This document shows positions 12,401-26,700 of a stretch of 64,000 nt of DNA, one piece after another. Made by a program: the position numbers and the translations under genes. Every line of letters begins with the position of its first letter. Position 1 is the stretch's first letter. The notes under the pieces are model-generated. The model saw only the letters and a program-made list of their open reading frames with translations. It ran no database searches and was not told the DNA's origin. The DNA comes from Enoplolaimus lenunculus. Its lineage: Eukaryota; Nematoda; Enoplea; Enoplida; Thoracostomopsidae. The stretch lies in assembly GCA_030248215.1 (NCBI GenBank), contig JASANG010002129.1, positions 186,001 to 250,000 on the forward strand. The letters are read 5' to 3'.

Positions 12401-13739
12401 TCCGGTTCAAATATACCTAGTATGCTGTAACCGAACGGTACCTATTGCTGCTATTGTTTATACGCCTTCAGAATTTTTTAAATTCAACTGAATTTATGTT
12501 CGTCGTCTTAAATTTTTCCCTTGGATATATGTCAGTTTTAACCATCACATTTAAAACAATTCATGTATTATTGTTAATTCTGCCAAAAATCGAAGAGCAA
12601 CACTACGCATGTTTTGGAATTGTCAAACCTAGGCACGCCTAAGTGGTAAAAATATTAAACTTACCAGTGCGACCAGTCTTTATTTACTCTCAATAGTATT
12701 AATTAAAATCTGGCGGAGACTGCAACTGCGAGGATAGTAATTCTTAAACACTGCGCATTGTGTATTATTTCGAGTACATCGTTTGCACTCAGTTGATCAT
12801 GCATTACCAAAACTGAGTAAACCCGAGCACGTCGGATATTGCATGGTATCATTTCATTTGTATTCCAACCAAAGAGGCACTTTTTAAATGTTAATATTAA
12901 TTGTATATGGCGTTTATTGATGTTAATGCCAGATAACAGACACCCTTCCAGCTGTTTGGAAGTCGGCTTGTTCTAGATACACGAGACAAAAAGATCCTAC
13001 GTTGTTATTTTCAGGAAACGTTTTTTAATGTTGATTTATTGATAACACGCGTAACCTCATCGGAAAAGAGCATTAATATCATCTTGACGAAATTATTTTA
13101 ATTCGTACTATAATTAATCATAAACACTACACAAACAGAAGAAACGGTTTTTTCAAGTTCGGTACGTGAATAATAAAATGCTAAATCTCCTCAAATCCCT
13201 TCAAGTTTTTTCAAGACTACATTCCTGATTTACTGTTTTAAAAATTACATCATTAAATACTATTACTATTATTAGGCTACTGATGAAAATAGAATAACCA
13301 CAATGCTGAATGCAAATACCGCTAAGCAAATTAGACCGCAGCTATGTAAATTTATAAGTATTAGCAGAGTGTACCGGGCATACTATCCGGTCTGGTACGA
13401 AAAACAAGTGTTCAGTTTCGATTGGAATAGGCAATTAATGGAAATCCTTGCCTGTATTTATCCTGTTAAATTTGCCACAATCACATGAGTAATGCAAATT
13501 CCACAATATCTTACGTACACCAGGCGACTTTTGAGGGGGTAGTTTGACAGACACTGAAGATCGTGTTTTCTATTTTTGCTTCTTACAGTTATTTGATTAA
13601 AAATAAATTCAGGAAAATTGCGCGTATTTCTATAAAGAAATCAAACTGAATTTGCAGTATCCGTAGAAAATAGCTTGAATTATAATCAAGCCAAGAACTG
13701 AGATTTTAAAGCTTACAGTTCATTGTTTCAGTGATCGAA
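9434..13739. other. Long stretch without a recognised gene
   Basis: No ORF here has recognisable coding character. Items seen: an AATAAA near 10040 that could serve the upstream gene, a GCGGATCCAGAAATT fragment of a hAT-like terminus near 11147, and degenerate CCTAAG-type hexamers at 11890-12125. The rest is AT-rich with scattered T runs. Confidence 0.5.
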
Positions 13740-13772
13740 ATGTTGCTGGTATACTATGCCATTATTTTGGTG
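13740..13772 (+). CDS. Candidate signal-peptide exon of the vWA gene
   Basis: ATG is followed by MLLVYYAIILV and then a consensus GTAAGT donor at 13773. A short hydrophobic start exon is what a secreted vWA protein needs. It ends in phase 0. The next candidate exon accepts phase 0 only if its second AG (14796-14797) is used, and phase 1 if the stronger first AG (14791-14792) is used. The join is therefore possible but not proven. Confidence 0.4.
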
Positions 13773-14792
13773 GTAAGTTTAAATAAAATAGAAACATACT
13801 TTAAAAATTTATACGCATTTCTCATTATTATAATTTTCCTTCTTTTTCTAAGCGGTGTATACAAGGGGAGGGAGGGTTAGAATGGTATATACTCTCCCGA
13901 AATTTCTAGCGAGACAACTAAAAACACTTATATATAACAGGCTTTAGTTATAACCTGGATCTTAGAAGGCAAAAAATTACTTATAGATGTTGCCATCTCC
14001 TCCCTAACTGAAATCCTGGTTACGCCCGTTTTTTGTCCGTACAACTTTTAACGGTCGTGAGGCAGCAGAATGTGCCTAATAGCCGCAGAGGTAAGCGGTG
14101 ACACGCGGCATATAAAATACAGCGCAACCCAAACAGTTTTACGCTACAGCTTCAGTATTAATAATACGGCAATAACAGCTCTTAATCGCGAGCTCACGGT
14201 TCACGTTTGAATTATTGCTAAATATAGAATTGATTAGCAGAATATTTGTATTTTAGAGCGCTGTATACGCTTCACAGATAGACGTAGACATGGAAATGAT
14301 CGATTTGACAAGTAAAACTATATCTTCAATTCAGTGATAATCTTTTGTTTTATCTTTAAGATATAAGAATCCAATGTGGTCAAATTTTAGCAAGATAATT
14401 TTAATTAGATACGCTACGTTTTTCCTACAGTTTACAGTTTGCAGTTTTTGAACTAATGGTATATAACATTAAATTATGTAGTTGCACTATTCGACTTCCA
14501 TTACAAAAGCTCTATTCTCTAAAAGGTTGTCTTTTATTTTCGAAATTATATTGGACTGTAAGTACAGCTGTTTGATCACAGTTTATGACCAGAAACGAAA
14601 CATTACTTTAATTCATAATGCCGTTTTAGTATAACGTTTTAATTTTTGATGTAATTGGTATTAGCTAAGTAATTTTTGAACAGCAAGTGTTTAAGTAAAT
14701 CAAATTGAAAAGGTTTAAATTTTCAATAAAGTATCCAGCGCAGCGTTTTCTGTGACAAAACACTAACATATCGATTTTCTGGGTTTTTTCAG

Positions 14793-17700
14793 ATGAGCTT
14801 GAATTAGAAACACAACATAATCGACGTAAACAATCAGATCAAGGTGCGCTTGCTAAAGTTTCGGTTAAATTAGCTTGGTTTTTAGTGATCATTCGTTAAT
14901 ATGATCCGTGCATTTTTCAACGTAGGCAAATATGGTCGCTAGAACAAAACTTCAGCTAAACCTGGAATTATCGATTGGTTAAACTTTCAAACGATTTCAT
15001 TCAAACTTTTTATTAATTTCACAGGACTGTGAAAAAGTATCTATATTGTACTCGATTTTGAGTTAAAATACTTTTTGAAAAAGTATTTGTTTTTGTTTTG
15101 ACGCCTAAGGGTTGCACTATACTCGTCGCGTACCGCCGGACGCCGGCGCGCAGCGAGGTAAATGCGCAGGCGGGGTGCGGTGGTGAGCGGCGAGTATAAC
15201 GGAACCCTTACGCTTCAGCTGCACGTTTGAATCATATTGACCGAGCGGCACCAAAATTTGCAAGAAGTGATATTTCAATGAGAATTCAGATCTGTATGCG
15301 TGATTTTGTTGTGAGCGAGTGCTTATGCAGTCGGGTTTATGTATTGAGCAGTTTTCGAATAAAATCAAAACGTGTAAGCCTATATGTGGGAATGAATCTA
15401 TCCTATGTTGGACCATGTAAAAATCAGGGGCGGAAAGTTTTTCTGTAAAGCTGCCACAGGGTAAGCCTAAAATTTAGACTTATTTTTTGCTCAGGATTAG
15501 GCTTAGTCTTAGGCTTATGTGTAACCACGTTCTCACGCTTAGGCTTAGATTTCAAAATAAAGTTTATGCCATTGCTACGGCCCTGTTCTGTACATCGGTC
15601 AATATGCCTAAATAAGCTTGACTCTCTGCATACGCCTAAAACTAAGCGTGATGCGGGGTTCACGTTATAAATGGTGCATCTGGGACACGTTTTGTCACGT
15701 TGTATATGTTGGGTAACATTTTGTCTGCGATGTAACCCGATATAATATTCAAAAAAACAGTGGTTGTCTGCTAACATCACGTATCGGTCACGTTTTGTCT
15801 TTCAATATCATATGATATTCCCTACGTTGTCTGTGAATATCATATGATCATTTTGAAAATGTCTACTGAGTCAGTTGCATAACTAGGTTTGGAATATCAT
15901 ATGATACTAATCGACATGTAATTGGCGGAAAATTCAAATTTTGGTGGGAAATTCAAATTTTGGCGGGAAATTCAAATTTTGGTGGGAAATTCAAATTTTG
16001 GCGGGAAAATTCAAATTTTGACGGCGAATTCCAATTTTGACGGGAAAATTCAAAATTTGGCTGGAAATTCACATTTTGGCGGGAAATTCAAATTTTGGCG
16101 GGAAATTCTAATTCTGGCGGCAAATTCAAATTCAGGTGGGAAAATTCAAATTTTGGCGGGAAATTCAAATCTTGTGGGAAACACAAATTTTGGCGGGAAA
16201 TTTAAATTTTGGCGCAAAAATTTAAAGTTTGGCGGGAAAATTCAAATTTTGGCAGAAAAATTAGAATTTTGGAGGTAATATCCAAAATTTTAGCGGATTG
16301 CGTAGGTCTTAAACTACATAATGGAATATCATATGATACTCCAAATCCGTCTTTGAATATCATATCATATATGCTGTTAATTTGGAATATCATATGATAG
16401 TCAACAATATGTCTGATTATGTCACGTGACATTCGAACACTTGTATGCTGAGATAACATGAATACCCGTGCTTTGTATAGCAATATCACATGATATTCGA
16501 CTTTTGTCTGTCCGTATCATATGATGGTAACAAAAATTTATGTTGATGTCAAATCAACATGTGACAAAACGTGACCCGACTGCCCCAGTTACAATGTGAA
16601 CCCCGCATGAGCGACTGAGCCTAATTTTCAGCGAAGTGGAATTTAGGCCTACACTGCGTTCGTTATTTTACATGCATAAACGAGTGTTCAACAAATGTTG
16701 GCCAAATACTTTTTATATTTTTAGGCTGTAAGCGAATCGATTTGTTATTCGTCATCGATTCGTCGGGTTCGATCAAAGGAACGTTCGAACAACAAAAAGA
16801 CCTTGCCGCTGATATTGTAGGCCGTCTTCCATTAACGTACAACGGACACAGCTTCATGCTGAACAACGATATACCGGTAGAGGCACAAAGCAATGAAACC
16901 TCAGATGAAACGAATAGTACACGTTTGGTCCAGCGGCAAAGTTTAGACAATTTTGTGGTTACAGAGGGACATCGGATTGGTGCCATTCAATACGGTGGTT
17001 ATCCGTTGATAAATTTCGCCTTGAATGCGTACAAAGCTGCTTTGGATGTCAAAGATCACCTGGGGAGGCTAATATTTCTGTCTGGGGTGACACGAACAGG
17101 TGCCGCCCTCACACGTGCTGAATCGATTATGTTCGATCCTGAGGTAATTAAACTTAGGGTTTTGTACACTTTTCACACAACATTGCAGTCATTTGATTCT
17201 TTCAATACGCAAGTCACTCCGGTAGGACTTTCTGTGTGTTGAGACTTGGGTACGTTTACGTACCAGTGAATATTGTATAAATTTCTCGCATACAAACAAT
17301 GCTTTGATGCAACGAATACGTTCCCTAATGCAACATGTCATTCACTTCCTTTTTGTACGGTAATGGCATGTGTTTTATTCTATGAAAATACACTTGTCCG
17401 GTCGCCCTTTTCCCAGCCAGGCCATATTGTCGAACAACAGCCCTATTTTAGCAAATCTTTTCCGAAACCTGAGCCAAAGCTTGCGCATGAGAATAGCCTG
17501 AGCCTACGTCTTTGAAGGGGAAGTGTACATGAGCCAAATTCAGCATTGTTTGACTGCTACCTACATTTATATTTCGCTTTACTAAGCAACTAAATCCAAA
17601 TGCTACGAAACTCTTATTTTAAGTACTCTGCAAAAAACGGTGAGTCAAATTGACTCTTTCCGAAATAGGCTTTTCCTGACTACAGAAACTGAGTCAAATT

Positions 17701-20700
17701 TCTACTCCGCCTGTGTCAAATTTGACTCAATTTAACTCTGGCGGGGTCGAATTTTGACGCAGTTTGTGTAGTCAGGAAAAGCCTATTTCGAAGAGTACAA
17801 CTTGACTCACCATTTTTTAGTGTACTAGTTCCATCGTTCATTTCGCCCGTTAAAAACTGGTTTGACTGGTTTTGTAACCAATCTGGGCCAATGTATAGAA
17901 CACGGCCGTTACAGCAGCATACGAACATTTCTACGCCTAAGTCCTAAGTCTAAGCATAAGCGTAAGAATGAGCTTATAAGACCAAGCGTAAGAATGCGCT
18001 TATACCTATGCTTAACCGTGAGTCTAGGAATAAACTAGTAGGAAGGCAAAGTAGAAATAAGCCAGTAGCGAGATAAAGTGTATATTTATGCTCTTTTTAC
18101 TTAAGCAAAAATTGTTGTTGAATCACAAAATTAAATAAGGATTATACGGTTTAGAATACGCAAATATACACGAAGCTTCAGTTGAACGCTGCGTTGTCTT
18201 TTATTTTAGGTTGGCGGCGGCCGAGACAAAGCCGAAAAAATCATCATTCTTATGACTGACGGGCTTTCGTTTGACGATCCCATTGAAGCTGCGCGGAGAC
18301 TTCGTGAACAACGCGGCGTTGTCATTTACGTCGTTGGCTTATCGCCAAATTCGTACTATCCTGAATTGTTACGGATAGCAGGTAAGGGTGCCCAAGTGCT
18401 TGTCGTGTCGGCCGCCCGTCGCCGTCTGTCACCGTGTGGCATCGTACACGAATCATGCCGCACGATCACAGATGGTAACTGATAGCGAGGATTGCCGTGG
18501 GTGACTTTAAAATTATCAAAGAGTACACCGCACCGTTAGCTTTAGTTTCATGCGATGCAATTTCTCAGTGGCATTTAGTTTCAATGAAATATTTAAACAA
18601 CATCCCGTTGCCGTTACTCATATAGTTTTTTCAAGTCTTTGCATTCAATTAAACCAAACGATATTGAAGTCGTTCAATTTGACCCCCGTTTTAACAGTTA
18701 ATTCAATATGGGACGGCCAAAGTTTGCAAATCTTAGTTTCGGGATAATAACCCTTTGTGGAAACCGGGTTTGTAGTCATCGCTGAAGTCTGTGTGCATCG
18801 GTGATTGGAAGGATTTGAGTTGCACGGTTTGCAGCAATTATCTCTGTTCGTCAAGGTTGCACACACTGTGAAGGAATTCCAGTGAGTTGATAAATCAACT
18901 CAGAGTGCGAATTAGTCATTTCATTGATTTAATATCCGGGTAAGTTAATTTATTAACTCAGATTAAGTTCAATGAATTAAAAATTCTGAGTTGTGAAAAG
19001 CTTAATTCAGACTCATGATTCAACTCATTCTGAATTAAAATTAACTCTTATGTATTTACAGTCTGCGACTTTGGCTTGAATTCTTTTTCTTATGTAGCAC
19101 AACACAACATAGGTTGGTTAATCAAATTAAAAAAAGGGTTGACATTATGTTGAGTTACACCGAATGCGAATTGGCTTCATCTATAATATCAACTGTCTCA
19201 AAATTTTCACATCGCTACTTATCTTGCAGATTCACACGAGCGACCTTTCCTAACAAAATTCGCAAACGAACACGCGTTCTTACTTCTTGCCTAAAAGTCA
19301 CACATTACAGGGAATAAACAAACACATACATAGGGAAATACATGAAACAACCCGATAATAATTAAGTTAAACGAAACGGATATTCGGTTGCACCTTTTGT
19401 CCTTTTAATTGCACCTGGTCAAAGTTTAATTTAAGTATTTGTTTTTAGGCAATCCAAATCGAGTTTTTCTTCGTAACAGCATCGATGAAATGACTGCAGA
19501 GCTTATGCGACGCGTTGTCGATACATCTTGTTTTGTTGGTAAAAGCATAGGTATGTTATTTTCAGATTTGCAGCATCCACAGTATAAACTGTTTGTATGG
19601 CGTGGATCATTTTTCAAACGGACTTGATTACAAAGCTACCAAACTATCGAAACTTGTAGTGGTTAGTCAAAGTACAAAATTCCAAACCAGTAACCAGCAA
19701 GGAGATCTGATTAGCGGCACAGACTCCTATATATTGGGACTTAAAATTGGGGCCTTTCACGCTGGTTCCTATGATTTTCGATAATTTGCGTGCGAGATAA
19801 AAACAATTTTACAGACGGGCCATGTATGAATGATTCAAATTATTAATTGATTTTGATTTTATTCAAGTTCAAAATTTATATTTCAGATACTACTCCTAAA
19901 AGAAAATCCCCGAAATTGAACCAAACGGTAAGTTTTGAAAGTACTCATTTTTTATGATATGCTCTGTAGCGGATCCATAATTTCGGAAGCATAATACAGC
20001 GGAAAAACATATGCAATTTTATTGTATGCTAGTATAAAATCACGAAAAAGTAAAAAATTTTTAAGTTAACAGCTTAAAATTTTTGGCCATGTATTGAACA
20101 GGGCCCGGTCGTTTTCCGACGGGGCTGTAATAGAGTCAGTTTAAGCTTTAGACTAACTTTTTTTGCTTAGGCGCAGGCTTAGGCTTAGGCATAGAAACAG
20201 GGTCATCCTTCCGCTTAGGCTTAGGCTTAAGCTTAAGCTTAGGCTTAGGAATATGCTTATACTACGGTTCCGGCCCTATTCTATACATGGGCCAAATTTT
20301 TCATGAAAAATCTTAGACGGCGAACGCTTATGTTCTTCGTCTTCTATTGGAAAGTTTCTGTTCTCAATACGTTCATGAGTCACAAGTTGGTTAGCCCGTT
20401 TTCATAGTAACCACCACACTTACTCAACAAGAAAATTTTCACTGATTAAATGTCATTTTTATTTCAGTTATCAGTCTCGGAAGTAAAACAAGAGCTATAC
20501 GCGAGATCAAATCCCAGCAAACATGAATCCAACATTCGAACAGACCTCAATCGGTATTTTATTGACGTAAAAGCGGCGTCAAACCACCAAACCAGCATTT
20601 CAACGAATTCAAACACTTCTCAGACTTTAGAACCCTCACCAAAAGTTGAGTCTCTTGGTTCTAGCGAACCCACCACACTCCCAACGGGTAACGCAACGCA

Positions 20701-23700
20701 GCTTACAGTAACAGATGCCTCGCTTAGCACAGCACGATCACAATCTAAGTCAACGCCATTGGTAATTAGCGTATCTCGAAAACTAGTAATAACTTCTGTC
20801 GATCAAAACCGAATGCGACGAATTAGCGAACGTCTTAAACAGCTGGAATCAAACAGGCAGTCTTTAACAAAACCTGGGTTGGTTATTGAAGAAATTTCTG
20901 ACGCTATTTCTAATACCTCAGGTATATCTGACAATTTAATGCCGACCTGGGTAGATTCAAATTGTACATCCCTGAGCCGAGAAGGAAACGATACCACCGT
21001 GGAAGAAACTAGACCTACTGGAAACGCTAAGCATTCTCAAAGTATTCACCGGCTCATTGTTACCCGAGTCGAAATAGACGGATCCCGTTCTAAATTGTCA
21101 AATTCAAAAATAACAAACAATCATCACAGTAATGGTAGCTTATTTGTTGAAATCAAACCAGAATCACACGAAATTTTTGACATTCTGGCAAAACCAATTA
21201 TTGAGCCTGATACTAACATAACCAGCATTGAGATAAACCAAGTTTCAACTGAAACCACGAAGACCATAAACGCTACATCTGGCGAAGGTGATTTGCTTAA
21301 TTCAACCAATGTTACACACTCACAACGCGGCGACAGACGTAATTCGACCAGTTTCAAAGTTAGCCAACAATGGTACGAAGCGTTAACGCGATATTTTGCA
21401 TTTTTGAGCAATCCTGATTTGTACTCAAAAACTCTGGCCAGCAACAAAACTACCGAGTCTGAGCTAAAATCACAAAGTAGAAGCAAACAGCTAAAGCGAG
21501 AAAATCATTTGAAAACTGAGCAACTAGGAAATTCAATTAATCAATTGCCAAACCATAAGGGAAATTGGCTAACGAAAGGTCTGACTGTATTCGAGCTTGG
21601 GAAACTCGAGTCTGCGAGCGCTCGAAACGCATTGACTGTGAAGAAGCCTGCCGAAGAACTTGGCGCATCCAGTGGCACCACAACCAGCAATGAAACCTCA
21701 ATTGAAGCTGAGGACGGCGCATCTGATCAAATCAGAAAACAAGCCGCCAGTAATCGGTTAAGTTTCAAGGTGATTCCTGAATCTGGTTCACAGCATATCA
21801 TCAGAGTTGACTTTATTCGTAGAAATCGTACCGCACAAACGAAAACAAACAGTCACGAACAGCAATTAGTTGCCAAGAAAATAGACATTTCAGAAAAAGA
21901 TCAAAAGAACAGCAATGAGCAGACAAATTCAACCATAAAAGGTGAAAACGAGATAACTTATCGCAAAAGCCTATCAATAGAGCCAGTAAAAACGGATGCC
22001 ACTGCTCAAGAATCTGTGAAAATTGCTAGCAGACTAGAGACATCAAAAAAACGAACTAATAACCAGAACGTAACCAACAATTTATCCGCACAACTGGAAA
22101 AATTTATTGAAATCCGACCTATTGGCTCTGACAAACCAGAAAAAGTTCAACTTTCAATCACAGAAGATCTCGAATCGTATTTGAAACCGCAACGATGCTA
22201 CGAACAGTCGTCATCAGAAGAAGGTTTACAACTGCGAACCACTGTACCGGATCTGGGCGACTGGGAAACTGACCGAACTTCGGATCCAGCACACAGTGAC
22301 CACCGGCTAATCAAACAAATGCTCAACGGTTCTAAGCGTCGAATAATATCAATCAACAATCGAAAACCAATGCCAAATCTTCAAACTACAAACCAACAAC
22401 GTGCTTCAAAACGAATTTTGTTACAAATCTTTGAGCTAAATTCGGACATTGAAGAATTTGCAGCTAGCCAAGGCGCAGACCTATCTCAAAACAAAAACGA
22501 AGCCAAATATGAACACAGCCGGATCCCATTGGACAAACTTGGCGTAATAAAACCTTCTAGCAAGTCAAAAAGTACCGTCGGGTCGAAAAGTTCAACAGAA
22601 AACGTTAGCAAATCGAATTCGATCTCAAAGTCAAATGGCCGAATGGAAGAAACACTTGAGCAAGGGTCATCTTGGATTTCAAATGTAAAAAGTCTTGAAC
22701 AACCAATCAGGAAACAACGATTTGGCAATTTAGTAACGCGACCAAGAAACTTGTGGACGAACGCGACTGGATTAAATCGTAAAATGCCTGGTAACCTATA
22801 TATAAAATGGTTCAGTATTTTGAAAGTTATCGAAATACCTTAACTTTTAATTGTCTTGCAAATCAATGCATAAAACTTTGCCTCGAGAGCTAGGCACAAG
22901 GCTACGAGTTTTTAAGCTTACTTACTACCTAAAGGTATACTCTCCAGGAATGAAGTTGTCGCTCCACTTTCGCAGACACCATTGAATGGTATGCTAATTA
23001 TTGCGCTACCGTTGTTTACACTGTTTTGTTGGCTTCGCAATACTTAATTTCTTTCATTCGAAGCTGTGAGGCCATTCGATATTTGTAGTTAAGGAGAGGG
23101 CGTAATGATGCTTTATATTAGAAAAATGGCTAAAGGGAGTAACATTAGCCTGAACGTATTTCAAAACCACTTAATCTAAGCCAAAGCTTTACCGTACGAA
23201 TAAGCTTATAACTAAAGTGTAAGCCTGAACTTTAGAATATAGATGTCTATAATTAAATAACCAGTCGTAGTGGGACTACATTTATTGAGCGAAGCTCAAA
23301 CACACGTAAGCAATTAAGGTAATATGCAAATTAGTTATTAGCTAACTATTCATTTATCGGTTTTGGAGGTTTGTAAGCAATTTCCTCAGATTCCTCGCAC
23401 CCAAAAACCCCTCAGCCACCCTAATAATTATTGTAATAATTTAAAAAGTCCTAATTTTGTCTCGTCAATTAAGCAAATATGCAAATTATGTATTAGCTAA
23501 CTATTCGACAATTGCTTTTAAAGGTCTTTAGACAATTTATTCAGATTTGTCGCACCCAAAAACCCATTATTGCTGAAATAAGATTGCTTGTAACCCTAAT
23601 AATTAGTGAAACATTGTAAAAACGCCTAATTTAGGCTTATCAATTATACTTATATGCAAATTCTCTATTAGCTAATTACTCAATTATCGGTTTTTCGGTT

Positions 23701-26700
23701 TTAGACGTTTGTAAACAATTTATTCAGATTCCTCGCACCAAAACCTTCAGTAAACCCTAATAATTATTGAAATAATTAAAAAGTCCTAATTTTGTCTTGT
23801 CAATTAAGGTAATATGCAAATTAGCTATTAGCTAACTATTCAATTATCGGTTTTGGAGGTTTTTAAACAATTTATTCTGATTCCTCGCACCCAAAAACCT
23901 TCAGTAAACCCTAATATTTATTGAAATAATTCAAAAAGTCCTGGTTTTGTCTTGTCAATTAAGCTAATATGTAAATTAGCTATTAGCTAACTATTCAGTT
24001 ATCGGTTTGGGATGTTTGTAAACAATTTATTCAAATTCCTCGCACCTAAAAACCCTTTATTGCTGAAATTATATTGCTTTTAATCTTAATAATTAGTGAA
24101 ATATTGTAAGAAGTCCTAATTTAGGCTTACAAACTATGCTAATATGCAATTTATCCATTAGCTAACAACTCAATTATCAGTTTTGAAGGTTTGTAAACAG
24201 TCTACGGAGATTTCTCGCACCCAAAAACCCTTTAATGCTAAAATTAGATTGCTTCTAACTGAAAAAATTACTGAAATATTGTGGAAAGTCCTAATTTAGG
24301 CTTAATTAATTATGCAAATTAGCCTGTAGCTAATAAACGGCTTAAAATTTTAAAACCCCAATGCGAGGTTAACACCCTAGGATAATTGGCTTTCAAACAA
24401 AAAAGTTTATGAAAATCGGTTCAGCCGTTCCTGAGATTCTTTTCGGACGGGCAGACGGACAGACGGACGCACGGACATCCACCTTTCGACCCCCAAGTAC
24501 AAAACATAAAACGCTTCGCGAAACTCCGAGCTTCGCTCGGAGTTTCGCTTCGCTCAATAAGACCATAAGTCGACACTAAAAACTAGTGTAAAGCCCAAAC
24601 CTACCCTGTTTTCAGTTCTTCAAGACAAAAGGACGATTTTAACCCCTTCTCACATTGAGTTGCCTGTAGGCAACTCAGCGCAGTGTATATACGTTAAATA
24701 GTATATATCGCACCGTATTTAACAATTGCAACACGTATACATAGTACTCGTCAAGCTCCTATAGCTGAGTGGTGATGGTATACGCCTCCCACTCCAGTCA
24801 CTGGAGTTCGAATCCAAGCATAAAAGTATGTCTCAGGGGAGATAGAAAATATTCATTTGAGAAAGGGTTAAATGTAACCTATTCCAGACCGGTGCATTGC
24901 AATGGACATCGTGCTGTTGTTGGACGGTTCAGGAAGCGTTCAGAGTACGTACGAACGGCAACTTGGATTCATTCGTGAAGTGATCGATATTTTGGGCATT
25001 GATCAACCTCAAGCTCCTCGTGTTTCGCTGATTCAATTTTCAAGCGACACCCGCCAACGAGTTGAATTTCCGTTCAGCGAACATCAGACGAAAACGTTGT
25101 TGTTGTGGTCGCTGAAGAATATACGACCGATGTCTGGTAAGTGACACTGTTAGCTATATCAAATTGTGCAACTTTTGGAGATGCGTGTTTTGATATCTGT
25201 ATTATTTCACTCAGTATACGAAGGTTGGATCAAGCAGGTGGAAGGCCCGCTGCGGACAGCGCAATGATGTCCTTTTGTTAGCCACGGGATTCTAAGGACC
25301 AGCGCATAATGTAACCCATTTGATTGGATATTTAGCGGGATGCAACCGGAATGAAAAATACCAGAGCCTTAGCCGGGGCCGGAGGTCAGCAAAATTTGCC
25401 GGAGCCGGAACCGGAGGAGAAGCCGGAGGAGAGGCGAAATTATGTAGTTTAAATGTTTAATTTGCTACTTTTAGCAACTATTTGTAAGGTGTTGTTAAAC
25501 CTTTTGGTTTTACGCTTGTTTCAAAATTTCGGCAATTTTTAACTAAAAATTGTACCAAAAGTTAATATGAACAGAACCAAACAAATAAATTTGGTAAAAC
25601 TATGCAAAATTTCACTACCGAAATTGCCGGAACCTCCGACAGAAACTCTGTCAAAGCCGAAACCGAAGCGAGAGGTCGATTTTCTGCCGAAACCGAATGC
25701 AGACCTCTGCTTGTACACTAAAGGTTAACTTTCAAAAAACACTGGTTTATGCTTATTTCGTGATCAAGTATGGTCTGATTTAGCATTTTTGCTTCAATAT
25801 ATACCGAGAACTACTATTTTCATGGTGAGATATCGTACTTTAGCATATGCTTTCTAACGTTTTGTGATTCACTTGTGCCGTTCGTTAGCGTCCGTAACCA
25901 GCCCGCGTCATCCGTCACTGTGCGTCACGATGCGGTATCATACGCGAATTACTCACGTACGACACCATATGGTGACGGACGGCACTTTACGATAACGGAC
26001 AGGGATGGACGGCGCCGTACGGATGACGAACGGCGCTGGATAAATGACGGACGGGCGCCATACGCCATACGACAAGTATAGCGCAAGCTTTACGAGTGTA
26101 ACGAAAAATAACATTTCAATAGTGTAGGATAGGTGCCCCAAGGTTGGGATACGCGGTTCTTTATTCCCTCTCTAAAATCCCTTTAATCACAGTGTTCTGT
26201 GTTGCAGGAACAACAGCAATTGGCTCGGCTTTAAAATTTACTCACGATATGCTTGGAAAAAGAATACCGCGTGCATCTGAAACAATGATCATTTTGATCA
26301 GTGATGGTTATTCACAAGACGACGCTGCGCCGTTTGCCAGGCTGATCCGCAAGGATCACCGGAATCAAGTCTACTCAATTGGTCTCGGTGCTCGAAACGA
26401 TAGGTAATATTGTTTTTGAAATTGTACATCATTTCTTGGATGAATATTTTCAATTTTATCTGAGATGAAATTTCAAGCTGGAACATTGAACTGGTGACTT
26501 TATTTGTAAACACTGCGCATTATGTACTATCGGTAGCACAGCGTTGCTTATAGTATACTTTTTGCGAGAAAGTGACCAAAACTAAATGTATGGACGGCCA
26601 AACAATTTAGTAAAAATTCATAGAGTTAAGACAGCGTTTTTAGTTAAACAGAAATTCTGTTGAATGTGATCTTGGGGACAATTTCAATCCGTGTTTACTT

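Noticed and set aside
15922-16278. 118-residue ORF with NSNFGGKF-type repeats
   Set aside because: It is the translation of the 19-bp minisatellite within a TIR element.
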